Below, piece by piece: positions 24,679 through 33,267 of a stretch of 42,320 nt of DNA. This stretch comes from JAPLGZ01 sp038318235. Its GTDB lineage: Bacteria > Chloroflexota > Anaerolineae > Caldilineales > Caldilineaceae. The position numbers were made by a program, and so were the translations under genes. The notes under the pieces are model-generated. The model was not told where the DNA came from, searched no databases, and saw only the letters and a program-made list of their open reading frames with translations. Where the stretch lies: assembly GCA_038318235.1 (NCBI GenBank), contig JBBQBY010000004.1:1-42320 (forward strand), in the 5' to 3' direction. Positions within the stretch are counted from its first letter, which is position 1. Each line of letters starts with the position of its first letter.

Positions 24679-25422
24679 ATGCCAACTCTCCACATTCAGT
24701 TATTGGGGCGCTTTCAACTCTATTACGCACATCAACCGGTCACGGTCATCACCAAGCGCGGGCGAACCTTGCTTGCCTATTTCCTTCTGCATCGCGACCA
24801 GGCCCACTCGCGGGAAACGCTGGCTTCTCTGTTGTGGCCTGAGACAAATGACGTGCAAGCGCGCGCCAACTTACGGACAGAACTGACTCGTCTGCGGCGT
24901 TCACTGGCCGAATTTGACCGTTATCTGCACGACGAACAGGGTATATTACAGTGGCGACATGATGCACCGTTTACTCTGGATGTCCTGGCGTTTGAGCAGG
25001 CGATCCGGCAGGCTGAACAAGCTGAGCGGGTTGGTGATGACGCGGGCGCGCTCAGCGCTTTTCAAATTGCGATCAAGCTGTATCGTGCCGACCTCTTGGT
25101 AAACGTCTATGAGGATTGGGTCATGCGCATGCGGCAACGTTTTGCAAATCAGTTTATCGATGCCCTGGATAGCGTGATTGCACTGCTGAAAAAGCGCGGC
25201 GACCATCCGCAGGCGATCCGTTATGCCCAGCGTTTACTCCAGTACGATCCGTTGCATGAGACAGGCTATCGCCAATTGATGGAAATCCATGCCCAGAATG
25301 GCGATCACGCCAACGTGAAACAGGTGTACCAGGCTTGTGCCAGTGTTCTGCAACGCGAGCTAGCGGTCACACCCAGCCCGCTGACCCAAAAAGTCTATCA
25401 AACGATCATGACCGGGGCGTGA
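24679..25422 (+). CDS. Short SARP-like BTAD transcriptional regulator (no ATPase domain)
   Basis: A 247-aa activator made only of a winged-helix DNA-binding domain (about 1-95; RGRTLLAYFLLHRDQAHSRETLASLLWPE and LRTELTRLRRSL) and a bacterial transcriptional activator domain of TPR-like helices (about 96-245; ALSAFQIAIKLYRADLL, RYAQRLLQYDPLHETGYRQLMEIHA). Large relatives in this window add NB-ARC and TPR regions; this one stops after BTAD and looks complete, as in streptomycete SARPs. AGGAG lies 7 bases before the ATG. It is 46 bases after the methyltransferase gene, so it probably regulates its own cluster, by inference. Confidence 0.88.
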   Translation: MPTLHIQLLGRFQLYYAHQPVTVITKRGRTLLAYFLLHRDQAHSRETLASLLWPETNDVQARANLRTELTRLRRSLAEFDRYLHDEQGILQWRHDAPFTLDVLAFEQAIRQAEQAERVGDDAGALSAFQIAIKLYRADLLVNVYEDWVMRMRQRFANQFIDALDSVIALLKKRGDHPQAIRYAQRLLQYDPLHETGYRQLMEIHAQNGDHANVKQVYQACASVLQRELAVTPSPLTQKVYQTIMTGA

Positions 25423-25459
25423 TGATTTAAACAAGCTCATTAAAAATAAAATACCGCAT

Positions 25460-25602
25460 CTAAAGTGAAAGCAGTTTGAAAACGGGTGTTCTGAATCTTC
25501 CTGGAAGCGGACAGGGGGTTTCCAGTCAACGAGGCCAGCCGTGTCCGCTTCCAGGAAGATGCTTCGATGAAAACCACTGGTCTCTAGCTGATTTTACTTT
25601 AG
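25460..25602. repeat. 143-bp two-tier palindromic element between convergent genes
   Basis: The outer arm CTAAAGTGAAAGCAG (25460-25474) is imperfectly inverted at 25588-25602. The inner arm ATCTTCCTGGAAGCGGACA (25495-25513) is perfectly inverted at 25542-25560. The right end finishes two bases before the stop codon of the large minus-strand regulator. A related half-element lies upstream of the hydrolase gene (about 22573-22640: AAGTGAAGTCAGTTAGAGAC then CTTCCTAGAAGCGGAC). It may act as a bidirectional terminator, though no U-tract is present. Confidence 0.75.
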
Positions 25603-25604
25603 CT

Positions 25605-28600
25605 TCACAAGGCGAGGATTTGGGTGGCAAGCGCTTCCAATGACTGATGATCTGCAACGGCCTGGGCAGAGGCAAACTGGTCGGCAGTGAGGAATGCCTT
25701 CTGACGTTCAAGCGCTTGCTCTACTCTCCAATGCATGGCAACCCAGGCCGGACGCCGCAAAGCCACGGTTGCCAGCGTCACTGCATGGATGCGATTTTGT
25801 AGGGCTGCCGGAGGGGCAAGCTGACTTGCCTCTCTTTCAAGCAGCAGAACATAGAGGATCAAAATCTGGTTTAAATTATGATAACCGCCCGCTAGCGCAA
25901 TGTGGATGGCGCGTTGTAAGTGCAGCCGACTCAGGGCAAAATCACCCTTAGCGCAATGGCCCTCACCCAAAACCCAGAGACCCCAAATCATGGCATTGGA
26001 AAATTTGGCTTCCGTCGCAATTTGGATACACTCTTCCGCACAGGCAAAGGCCTCTTCATAGCGCCCCCCAAGCACGTAAGCTGCACCTAGCGAAAAGAGA
26101 CGTGTAGTGATGTGCAGACGGTGACCGATTTCACGACAGATCGCCAAGCTTTGCTGGATCAATGCAAGACCTTGTGTCCACTGTTTTTTGCCGAGTTGGG
26201 ACAACTCAATGCCGACACCGCCAACAGCCAACGCATAGGCCAGGCGATCACCGGTCTTTTCACTGTAAATGCGGCCCTGCTGATAATGTTCAAGCGCCAG
26301 TTTAGGCTGGCCCAACGACTTATGGGCATATCCAAGTGTACAATGCGCGTTGCCAATCAGATCGGCGCGGCCTACCTGTATGCCAATTTCGAGGCAAGCT
26401 TGGGCATAATGAACAGCTTTCGGATACGCCCCCGAGTGCGCTTGCATTTCCCCCATACCATGCAGCACAGAAGCCATATTGCTGCGGTCGCCAAGCACTT
26501 GATAGAGGGCAACGCTCTCCTGAAGGCGCATTTCTGCCTCTGCATGATTGCCTCGCCAGCCGGCGATCTGTCCCAGGATCATATGTGCAATCGCAAGATC
26601 GCGCTGGGCTTCGTCGGGGCGCGCGGCGGCCAATAGGGCTTGGCAGTGCTGGCTGGGTTGTTGATGTTCACCCAGATGATAGGCAAAGACGGCCGCCCTG
26701 GTTGCCAAGCGCGTGGCAATGGTCGTCGGTGCTTGCCCAGCGACCGTTGCGCGATCCAGCAGAGTCACGCTTGTCGTGAATAATTCTTTGCCTTCGCTGT
26801 AGCGACAAGTGAAAAGGAAGAATTCATAGAGGCTGTCCAATGCCTGAGCAATGCCGGGCAGATCTGGTTGTTGCATTGACCACAACCAGGCCGTGCGCAC
26901 GTTATCAATCTCGGCCTGGATGGTTGCCAGCGCCATCTGCTGGCGTCGATCCGCTAAGCTTGTCTTTAATTGAGTAACCAAGTTGAGAAAAAAACTAGCG
27001 TGCGCCGCAGCCGTTGCGCGGGCATGTGCCTGATTGTCCGCAAGTTTTTCCTGCGCAAACTGGCGCAATAATTCATGCACCTGATAGCGCCCCGCTTCGT
27101 CAAGCCGGATCAGCGCTTTCTCGGCCAGGGCGGCCAACGTGTAGATCGAAGTCTGCGCCACCTGTTCGGCGGCTGCCAAGCTAAAACCACCGCGAAAGAC
27201 GGCGAGCCGTTGCATCACACTAGCCTCTTGCTCGCTCAGGCGTTGCCAGGTCTGTTCAAACACCATGTGCATGTTGCGATGGCGTTCGGGGATGTCAAGC
27301 AGATTGGTGTGGAGCAGGGCCGCACCTTTTTCAAGTTCCTGGGCAATCTGCGCGCAGGATAAGCTTTTGAGCCAGGCCGCCGCCAATTCCAGCGCCAATG
27401 GCAGGCCGCCCACTAACCGGCAAATCGCGACAACCGGCTCAAGATTCTGCGCTAAGGCGAAGGTTGTCTGATGGCGTTGCGCACTTTGCGCAAAGAGGCG
27501 TACGGCATCCGCAGCGGCCGCGTCTTCTGTGACGAGGCCGTCGGTAGGGGCGTGATCAATCACGCCCCTGGCATTTTCAAATCGGCTGGCAATTGGATAA
27601 GCCAAGCCTTGCACCGCATGAAAATAAGCCGCCTGCAAGGGTAATGTTTCGCGCGAGGTAACCAGCAGTTTGATCCCCGGCGCCGCCGCGAGCAATTCGG
27701 CCACAAGCGCACCGGCTGCTTGGTGCAGGTGTTCAAAATTGTCGAGAATCAGCAAGAGCCTGCGCGGTTTTAGATAGCTAAAAAGCTGTTGTTGCGGCGG
27801 CGCGCTGTTATAAAAAGTGAAGCCGACAGCTTCGGCTATCGTCGCGATCATGCTTGCGGCGGTGTCAACCGACATCAGGCTCACAAAGAAGAGACCTTCG
27901 GGAAAAAGTGCAGTCGATGCTGATGTCGCAAATTCGGGATCGCTCAATTTCCCGGCCACTTCCAGTGCAAGGCGCGTTTTACCAATGCCACCCGGCCCCA
28001 CCAATGTTAAAAGCCGGCAGGCTGGATCTCGCAAGCGCACGACCAATGTTTTGATTTCTGCTGCACGCCCCACAAATTCCGTGGGTGGATGCGGGAGATG
28101 ATGCGTTGGCTTTGCTTGCTCCCGTGCAATCTCCGCTGGTGCATGTACAACTGGCAATGTAGCAGGGCGTTCCCGCGGTCCTGCTGCCTTGCCATTGGCC
28201 CGCAACTCGGCATAAAATCGTGTGATCGCCGCGCCCGGTTCCACATCCAGTTCATCGGCCAACGCCAAACGACACAGTTCATACTGGCGCAACGCCGCAT
28301 GGGGTTCGCCATTGTGCGCCAGGAGCTTCATCAGTTGATGGTGAACTTCTTCGCGCCATGGTTCAAGCCCTAAAAGGCGGCGCAATGTGCGGATAGCGTT
28401 GGGCAAATGACCACTTTGCTGATAGCGCGCCGCCAGGTTGGAAAAACGTTGGACCGCAGTGGCGCGCAAACGCTCCTGTTCAACCAGCAACCATTGTTCA
28501 AATTCTGGTGCATGGCGCACATAAAAACCCTCTAAAAAATCACCGCGATAGAGATCAACTTGGGCTTGTAACGCCTCTAATGCGGCATCTTCTTTTCGTG

Positions 28601-28919
28601 TGGTTGGGGCGGCGAGGAAGCGTTCCAGATCAAGCTGATAGGGCAGGGCGGTGTTGAACGTCACCGTCTGCGTGGCAATTGTGACATAATCGCCCACCTG
28701 TTCACGCAGATCCGAGAGTGCCTTACTCAAATTTACCCGTGCTTTGGATTCCGCCATATCACCCCAAAAGAGGTTGGCCAACGCCGCACGCGAGTGGGTT
28801 CTTTGGGTGGCGACAAGGTAATAAAAAAGCCCTTCCGCCTTTGCCGTTTTGAAGGTTGGCGTCAATCGATTCGATAAACTAATTTCCGGCGAACCAAGCA
28901 GGTGAATGTTCATGGTCAT
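25605..28919 (-). CDS. Large BTAD / NB-ARC / TPR transcriptional regulator (AfsR-like)
   Basis: A 1104-aa STAND-type regulator. Residues about 1-100 are a winged-helix DNA-binding domain (RAALANLFWGDMAESKARVNLSKALSDLRE) and about 105-245 the BTAD (EVHHQLMKLLAHNGEPHAALRQYELC). PPTEFVGRAAEI leads into the NTPase with Walker A GPGGIGKT at 308-315 and Walker B LLLILDNFE ending near 396, followed by SRETLPL and GGLPLALELAAAWL of the NB-ARC module. From about 690 to the end is a TPR superhelix (AHSGAYPKAVHYAQACLEIG, LGQPKLALEHYQQGRIY). All domains look intact, unlike the two related genes at 29.6 and 33.5 kb. It is convergent with the short SARP-like gene. An inducer-gated activator is expected; its targets are unknown. 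Confidence 0.92.
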   Translation of the reverse strand: MTMNIHLLGSPEISLSNRLTPTFKTAKAEGLFYYLVATQRTHSRAALANLFWGDMAESKARVNLSKALSDLREQVGDYVTIATQTVTFNTALPYQLDLERFLAAPTTRKEDAALEALQAQVDLYRGDFLEGFYVRHAPEFEQWLLVEQERLRATAVQRFSNLAARYQQSGHLPNAIRTLRRLLGLEPWREEVHHQLMKLLAHNGEPHAALRQYELCRLALADELDVEPGAAITRFYAELRANGKAAGPRERPATLPVVHAPAEIAREQAKPTHHLPHPPTEFVGRAAEIKTLVVRLRDPACRLLTLVGPGGIGKTRLALEVAGKLSDPEFATSASTALFPEGLFFVSLMSVDTAASMIATIAEAVGFTFYNSAPPQQQLFSYLKPRRLLLILDNFEHLHQAAGALVAELLAAAPGIKLLVTSRETLPLQAAYFHAVQGLAYPIASRFENARGVIDHAPTDGLVTEDAAAADAVRLFAQSAQRHQTTFALAQNLEPVVAICRLVGGLPLALELAAAWLKSLSCAQIAQELEKGAALLHTNLLDIPERHRNMHMVFEQTWQRLSEQEASVMQRLAVFRGGFSLAAAEQVAQTSIYTLAALAEKALIRLDEAGRYQVHELLRQFAQEKLADNQAHARATAAAHASFFLNLVTQLKTSLADRRQQMALATIQAEIDNVRTAWLWSMQQPDLPGIAQALDSLYEFFLFTCRYSEGKELFTTSVTLLDRATVAGQAPTTIATRLATRAAVFAYHLGEHQQPSQHCQALLAAARPDEAQRDLAIAHMILGQIAGWRGNHAEAEMRLQESVALYQVLGDRSNMASVLHGMGEMQAHSGAYPKAVHYAQACLEIGIQVGRADLIGNAHCTLGYAHKSLGQPKLALEHYQQGRIYSEKTGDRLAYALAVGGVGIELSQLGKKQWTQGLALIQQSLAICREIGHRLHITTRLFSLGAAYVLGGRYEEAFACAEECIQIATEAKFSNAMIWGLWVLGEGHCAKGDFALSRLHLQRAIHIALAGGYHNLNQILILYVLLLEREASQLAPPAALQNRIHAVTLATVALRRPAWVAMHWRVEQALERQKAFLTADQFASAQAVADHQSLEALATQILAL

Positions 28920-29120
28920 TTTTTGCTATTCCCGCTATATCAGAGAGTCATTGCAGGTTGTCAGACATAGTCACAGGTTCAAGCACATTCGCAATTATGC
29001 CGCTCCAGGTATGCTTGGTTGCCGTATTGTACGCAGTCAAAGTATTTTTGGGAAACTGGCAAACGAGCGGTTTATCCAGCAATAGAACGCCAGCGGCACA
29101 TGATCTCTGGCGGAAGCGAT

Positions 29121-29244
29121 GCAATATCGGTATTAGGACTTACGCAAACAACAAAACAGCCTCACCCCCCAACCCCGTTCGCGCCCATTGGGCGCTGGGG
29201 GTGAGGCCAGTTGTTGTTTGCGTAAGTCCTAATACCGATATTGC
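29121..29244. repeat. 124-bp MITE-like element with 32-bp perfect terminal inverted repeats
   Basis: The 32-base arm at 29121-29152 (starting GCAATATCGGTATTAGGACT) is the exact reverse complement of 29213-29244. The core has a further CCTCACCCCC/GGGGGTGAGG pairing. The arm includes TAGGACTTACGCAA, the terminus of the element at 333-416. The extra outer bases (GCAATATCGGTAT) may be duplicated target or a larger family form. No ORF is present. It is the first of three elements in the 720-bp gene-free stretch 28920-29639. Confidence 0.85.
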
Positions 29245-29291
29245 AAGGTGCAGCAAACGCAAAAAGGACGCTTAGCAAACGGTGCATCTGC

Positions 29292-29451
29292 TATACTAAA
29301 ATCAGCATGAAATCCGGAGTTTTACCCCACCCTAACCCTCCCCAAACAGGGAGGGGACCGTCACTGGGTAGACGAAGTAACCGTTCCTCCCCTCGTTTGG
29401 GGGAGGTTAGGAGGGGGTAAAAACTCCGCTTTTCAAATTGAACTCAGTATA
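29292..29451. repeat. Palindromic element family B copy 1 (TATACT...AGTATA, CCTCCCC core)
   Basis: TATACTAAAATCAG and the following bases at the left mirror the right end (TTCAAATTGAACTCAGTATA). The core has CCCCACCCTAACCCTCCCC facing GGGGGAGGTTAGGAGGGGG. The element is homologous to 37332-37600, sharing the left end (TATAC-AAAATCAG-A-GAAA), the CAAACAGGGAGGG-ACCGTCAC block and the right CTCCGCTTTTCA-ATTGA. It abuts the next element (29452) with no spacer. Confidence 0.7.
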
Positions 29452-29577
29452 ATAGACAAAACAAATCAAAGGCATACAAAAGGTAGGTGCGGTTTTTAAC
29501 CGCACAGCTTGGGTAAACCAGCCAAGTGCGGTTAAAAACCGCACCTACGATTGTCTGGCATTTAAATGATTTCTCTA
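29452..29577. repeat. MITE-like palindromic element, family A copy 2 (ATAGA...TCTAT)
   Basis: A 126-bp element with a 23-base perfect inner inverted repeat (GTAGGTGCGGTTTTTAACCG and following CAC, 29483-29505 with 29526-29548). Its outer arms (ATAGACAAAACAAATCAAAG and GGCATTTAAATGATTTCTCTAT) match those of 8338-8465, in the opposite orientation. Length agrees within two bases while the cores differ. Confidence 0.75.
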
Positions 29578-29639
29578 TAAGATAAGGGCATCCCTAACGG
29601 AATGCGGCTGAATTAATTGTTATTGGCAAAGAGCGCGCT

Positions 29640-30738
29640 ATGAATCATTGGTCGCCCGCCCCCTCGTCACAGATAACGAATGCTCCCTTATCGCTTACGC
29701 TGCTTGGACCACCGCAGCTTGCCCAGGCCGGCGAATCTGTGCCACTGGCGCGCCGGCAGATGCGGGCCTTGCTTTTTCGCCTAGCCGTTACCATGCGACC
29801 CACGCCGCGCGACCAACTCAGTTTCCTCTTCTGGTCGGACATTGCCGATACGGCTGCACGGCGCCACTTGACGGTGCTCCTCAACCAACTGCGCCAGGCC
29901 TTGCCCTGCCCCGACGTTGTCCAGACGCGGGGCGACCTTATCCTGCTCAACCCAGACCGCCTTCAGACCGATACTGTCGCCTTTGCAGATGCCTTGACAT
30001 TGGCAACGCAGGGGGGAACGCTTACGGCGTTGGTCGACGCCGTTCAGCGCTATACTGGGCCTTTTTTAGATGGCTTTTCGCTGCCGGCCAGCGCCGAATT
30101 CGACGCGTGGGCGACCCAGGAGCGCCAGACCTGGGAACGTCGTTATCTAGATGCATCGGCTTTGCTGGTTCATGAATATGCCGAGCGCGGCGCCTATGCG
30201 GAAGCGATTGCTGCGGCACAACAGGCCTTGACAATCGATCCGCTGGCGGAAGTAGTTGCATCGCCAGTTGATCAGCCTCTATGCGGCCACTGGCGACCGC
30301 GCGGCCGCGTTGCGTCAGTTTGAGCGCTGTGTTGTGGCGTTGGAACGTGAACTTGGCGTCAGCCCACTGCCCGAAACACGCGCGGTCTACGAAGCTGTGC
30401 GCCAGGGCGAAATGTCATTAGATCACCGCCATCCACTGGCGGCTACCTCAGAACGTAGTAGCAATGGTGCCTACTCTCCCGATCGTCTTTCCGTGACAAC
30501 TAGCGCAAAGGAATCCTCTGTCCCTGATCGTCCGTCCCTGCCGGCGGCGGCTGTGCCCCTAATCAGCCGCCAACCCGAACTGGCCGCCACCCGTGCGCTC
30601 TTAAGCGTGCCGTCTATTCGGCTACTTACGCTGACGGGTCCGGGTGGCAGCGGCAAGACACGGTTGGCGCTCCAGGCTGCCTGGAACGTAGCCGAACAAT
30701 TTGCGGATGGCGCAGCCTTTATTTTCCGGGATTTCTGA
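29640..30738 (+). pseudogene. Broken BTAD-type regulator (frameshift, truncated after Walker A)
   Basis: From ATG 29640 the frame encodes a winged-helix domain (RRQMRALLFRLAV, LTVLLNQLRQALP) and most of a BTAD up to ALTIDPLAEVV near 30255. There the reading frame shifts: the expected HRQLISLYAATGDRAAALRQFERC continues in another frame from 30259. A single extra T in GTTGCATCG would explain it. The second frame runs through LISRQPELAATRALL to the Walker A loop GPGGSGKT and stops at 30738, just after DGAAFIF. The remaining NTPase and all TPR sequence is absent. The 326 bases that follow to tnpB hold only an ORF of 28 codons from 30746 that I cannot place. Confidence 0.85.
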
Positions 30739-30932
30739 AAGGCATATGGGTTCACTGATTATCAGTTTGGTGATTGCTATTGAAGAAGGGGTGAAAGACG
30801 GCGTCGTAGTTACAGATCACTATTTTGGTTAAATCTCATTGTTGACGGTTTTTTATCGTGTTTTGTCTGAGGAGATGCTTTTACTATCGCGTACGCGAAG
30901 GAAGTTTTTGATCACGATCCCCCTGCGGGAAG

Positions 30933-30953
30933 CCCATCGGCTTTAGCCGTGGG
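30933..30953 (+). repeat. IS200/IS605-type end hairpin upstream of tnpB
   Basis: CCCA-T-CGGC-TTTA-GCCG-TGGG forms a stem with one bulged T, preceded by GGGAAG. It is nearly identical to the hairpin at 32186-32206 that closes the tnpB gene. A second hairpin GCTTC-TACT-GAAGC (30970-30983) also recurs near the other end (32132-32145). The hairpin here may be the left end of this element or the solo right end of an older copy. Confidence 0.65.
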
Positions 30954-31029
30954 AGGGATAGCGGCCTGCGCTTCTACTGAAGCGTCTGCTACTGCATCAG
31001 AACATTGTTGCGAACGAGCGATCTCGGTT

Positions 31030-31058
31030 TTGTCACTATAGTGATTCAATGGTATACT
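31030..31058 (+). promoter_or_regulatory. Sigma70-like promoter of tnpB, implying a near-leaderless mRNA
   Basis: TTGTCA (31030-31035, 5 of 6) and TATACT (31053-31058, 5 of 6) are separated by exactly 17 bases. The ATG at 31065 is only 6 bases after the -10, so transcription would begin at or beside the start codon. No ribosome-binding site is present, which agrees with leaderless translation. Confidence 0.65.
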
Positions 31059-31064
31059 CCTTGT

Positions 31065-32213
31065 ATGAAGCTAACGAATCAAATCAAGCTGCAACCAACA
31101 ATCGAACAAGCCGAACTGCTTAAGCGTACGCTCGAACAAGCCAATGCCGTCTGTAACTATATTAGTGGTGTGGCGTGGGATAAGCAAACCTTTGGCAAGT
31201 TTCAAATTCAGAAGCTTGTCTACGAAGATGTGCGCAAGTCGTTTGCGCTTACCGCTCAGTTGGTCATTCGGTGTATCGCCAAAGTAGCCGATGCCTATAA
31301 GCTTGACAAGGATGTATGGCGCGAGTTTCGGCCACATGGCGCGATTGCCTATGATGAGCGCATCCTCAAATGGTACACCGATAAGCAGTTCGTTAGCATC
31401 TGGACAATGGACGGCAGAGAAAAAGTCCCCTTTATCGGTGGCCCTCGTCAGCTTGAATTGCTCAAGCATCAAAAAGGCGAATCTGACCTTTGCTTGGTTA
31501 ACGGCGTATTCTACCTGATGACTACTTGCGATGTGGAAGCGCCCACGCCTGATGATGTTGATGGCTTCCTCGGTGTTGATATGGGTGAAACGAACATCGC
31601 CGCTACCAGCGATGGCGAGAGCATGACCAGCGCGGCGATTGAAAAGAACCGTTTGCGTCATCAACGGCTGCGCAAGGAATTGCAAAGCAAGGGTACAAAG
31701 GCGACGCGGCGTAGACTCAAGACTTTGCGCCGAAAGCAAGCCCGTTTTCAAAAAGACATTAACCACCAAATTAGCAAGCGACTCGTTCTTACGGCCAAAC
31801 ACACACAGCGCGGGATATCGGTTGAGGATTTGACCGATATCCGCGAGCGGACAAGGGTCAAAGGGCCAGAGAATCGAGCCAAGCGGAGCAATTGGTCTTT
31901 TGCACAACTGAGAGCCTTTATCGAATATAAGGCTATGCTGATGGGTGTCCCCGTGGTCATCGTTGACCCGGCCTACACCAGCCAGCGCTGTTTTGATTGT
32001 GGACATATCGAGCGTTCCAATCGAAAAACTCAAAGCAAATTCCTCTGCAAAGCTTGTGGACACACGGCGCACGCCGATGTCAACGCGGCAAAAAATATCT
32101 CTGGGCTAATGTCAATTAGCCTGATGTCTCGGCTTCTACTGAAGCGGAGGCTACCGACCTATCGGACGGTAGAGCCAGGGGCAAGCCCATCGACTTTAGT
32201 CGTGGGTAATTGA
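31065..32213 (+). CDS. tnpB: TnpB RNA-guided nuclease of an IS200/IS605-type element (no tnpA)
   Basis: A 382-aa TnpB (IS891/IS1136/IS1341 type), the RNA-guided RuvC-fold nuclease ancestral to Cas12. The RuvC residues are intact: D172 (GVDMGETN), E254 (SVEDLTDIRERT) and D338 (HADVNAAKNI). The zinc finger has C309, C312, C328 and C331. The N-terminal KLTNQIKLQPTIEQAELLKRTLE is the usual helical start. ATG 31065 is chosen over upstream in-frame codons because KLTNQIKLQPT is the family N-terminus and a good promoter lies just before it. No transposase TnpA is encoded nearby, so movement would need TnpA in trans. The stop codon overlaps the end hairpin of the element. Confidence 0.93.
   Translation: MKLTNQIKLQPTIEQAELLKRTLEQANAVCNYISGVAWDKQTFGKFQIQKLVYEDVRKSFALTAQLVIRCIAKVADAYKLDKDVWREFRPHGAIAYDERILKWYTDKQFVSIWTMDGREKVPFIGGPRQLELLKHQKGESDLCLVNGVFYLMTTCDVEAPTPDDVDGFLGVDMGETNIAATSDGESMTSAAIEKNRLRHQRLRKELQSKGTKATRRRLKTLRRKQARFQKDINHQISKRLVLTAKHTQRGISVEDLTDIRERTRVKGPENRAKRSNWSFAQLRAFIEYKAMLMGVPVVIVDPAYTSQRCFDCGHIERSNRKTQSKFLCKACGHTAHADVNAAKNISGLMSISLMSRLLLKRRLPTYRTVEPGASPSTLVVGN
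32100..32213 (+). ncRNA. Putative omega-RNA (reRNA) scaffold at the tnpB 3' end
   Basis: TnpB proteins use a guide RNA made from the 3' end of their gene and the right end of the element, with the guide supplied by flanking DNA. Here two hairpins lie in the expected place: GCTTC-TACT-GAAGC at 32132-32145 and CCCA-T-CGAC-TTTA-GTCG-TGGG at 32186-32206. The guide would begin a few bases after the second hairpin, within or after TAATTGACTATAG, but the exact element boundary cannot be fixed. Position and boundaries are inferred from the family, not seen directly. Confidence 0.5.
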
Positions 32214-32325
32214 CTATAGTTATACACACGGCAACCTAAATGAGGCTAGCGCTGATTTATAGGCTACAATGCTTGACGCGGTTCGTTGGTTAGTGATCTG
32301 TTTATTATGATGAAAGGGAAAAGTT

Positions 32326-32514
32326 ATGAGTGTAGAGTTACGATCAGGTGAATCTCAAGAAAGCATTTTACGCCGTTTTCGTAAGAGTGTCATGGAATCG
32401 CGGATTATCCCGCTATCTCGCAACAAGCGTTGGTTTGTGTCCAAGAGCGAAGTTCGTCGCATTAAGAAGCAGAAAGCGATCCGCAAGGCGCGATTAACGG
32501 TAGCGGCTGAATAA
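32326..32514 (+). CDS. rpsU: Ribosomal protein bS21
   Basis: A 62-aa basic protein. ESQESILRRFRKSVMESRIIP followed by NKRWFVSKSEVRRIKKQKAIRKAR fits bS21 (E-S-x-x-x-L-R-R-F-x-R, then basic helix rich in R/K). It binds 16S rRNA near the anti-Shine-Dalgarno region of the 30S platform. GAAAGGGAAAAG provides the ribosome site before ATG 32326. It stands alone, between a tnpB element and regulator pseudogenes, rather than near dnaG/rpoD as in many bacteria. A stem-loop follows at 32536-32585. A second copy elsewhere in the genome is possible. Confidence 0.88.
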   Translation: MSVELRSGESQESILRRFRKSVMESRIIPLSRNKRWFVSKSEVRRIKKQKAIRKARLTVAAE

Positions 32515-32535
32515 AGCCATCTCCGGTAATAAAAA

Positions 32536-32585
32536 GGCTCCCGAACCCCTGCTATTCTAAACTCGATACAGCGAGGGTTTGGAGC
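32536..32585. terminator. Stem-loop after rpsU
   Basis: GGCTCCCGAACCCCTGC at 32536-32552 pairs imperfectly with GCGAGGGTTTGGAGC at 32571-32585 around an AT-rich loop. There is an A-tract before the left arm and no U-tract after the right arm on the plus strand, so it would work better for minus-strand transcripts. It may instead be another palindromic repeat. Confidence 0.35.
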
Positions 32586-32928
32586 TTGGAGAAAATATCT
32601 CTGAATTGAATATAGCATAAGGGCGCCTTTATCAGACGATTGAACCACGATTAAGGGAGCGCTTCTCCTGTTGAATCTTGCCGCAGCTGATGTTGATGGC
32701 CAGGTTGGGCGCGTCCAGATACAGCTAGCGGGAGCCGAACACGACAATTATTCTTTCTATTAGATAGATGGCTCACCACAAGGGTTAGATTACGCCAACC
32801 TTTGCCAGGCAACCTGGCCGACTCAGCGCCCCAATCAGTTTGCCCCCTTTAGGATATACAACGGTCGTTACAAACTGGGGCGATTTGTGTTACAAGACCG
32901 GCGATGATCGTTACAAAATCGGTAACGA

Positions 32929-33001
32929 TTCAGGCTCGGAGAAGAAACCGGGTTTTTCTGGGTAGCATTAACCTATCTTACGCATAAAAAAACCGGTTTC
33001 T
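32929..33001. repeat. 73-bp palindromic repeat family C, copy 1 (AGAAACCGGGTTTTT)
   Basis: The sequence TTCAGGCT..GAGAAGAAACC to AACCGGTTTCT is repeated at 37261-37332 with about 85 percent identity by eye. AGAAACCGGGTTTTT at the left pairs with the AAAAAACCGGTTTCT right end. The stretch 32586-32928 before it contains no gene I can support. The 33002-33267 stretch after it encodes on the minus strand a short frame ending IQQIFLPLINKYPCDKDKP...VGANPDDETLLIDFGS, possibly a decayed C-terminus of a secreted protein cut by this repeat. Confidence 0.75.
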
Positions 33002-33267
33002 GGCTGAACAGCTACCAAAATCGATCAACAACGTTTCGTCGTCAGGGTTTGCTCCGACGACGAAACGTTTAGGCTTATCCTTGTCGCACGGATACTTGTT
33101 GATCAGCGGCAGGAAGATCTGTTGAATGAAACCCTTCCCTTCAATTTCGCCTTGCGGTGGATCCGGCTTCGGTTCGGGTGGCGTCTCAGCCGCGCTGGCA
33201 TGGGGGTCTGGCACTAACGAAAGCGATCGACGACAAACGAGTTTCAAATACGCAAAACCGAAGCGTC

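Noticed and set aside
30746..30832. 28-codon frame after the truncated regulator as a gene
   Set aside because: It is very short, lacks a ribosome site and I cannot relate it to any family; probably debris.
31071..32072. 333-codon minus-strand frame opposite tnpB
   Set aside because: It is antisense to an intact TnpB with all catalytic residues.
31065..32213. TnpB as a Cas12-type CRISPR effector
   Set aside because: The length, end hairpins and lack of an array fit an IS200/IS605 TnpB, not a CRISPR effector.
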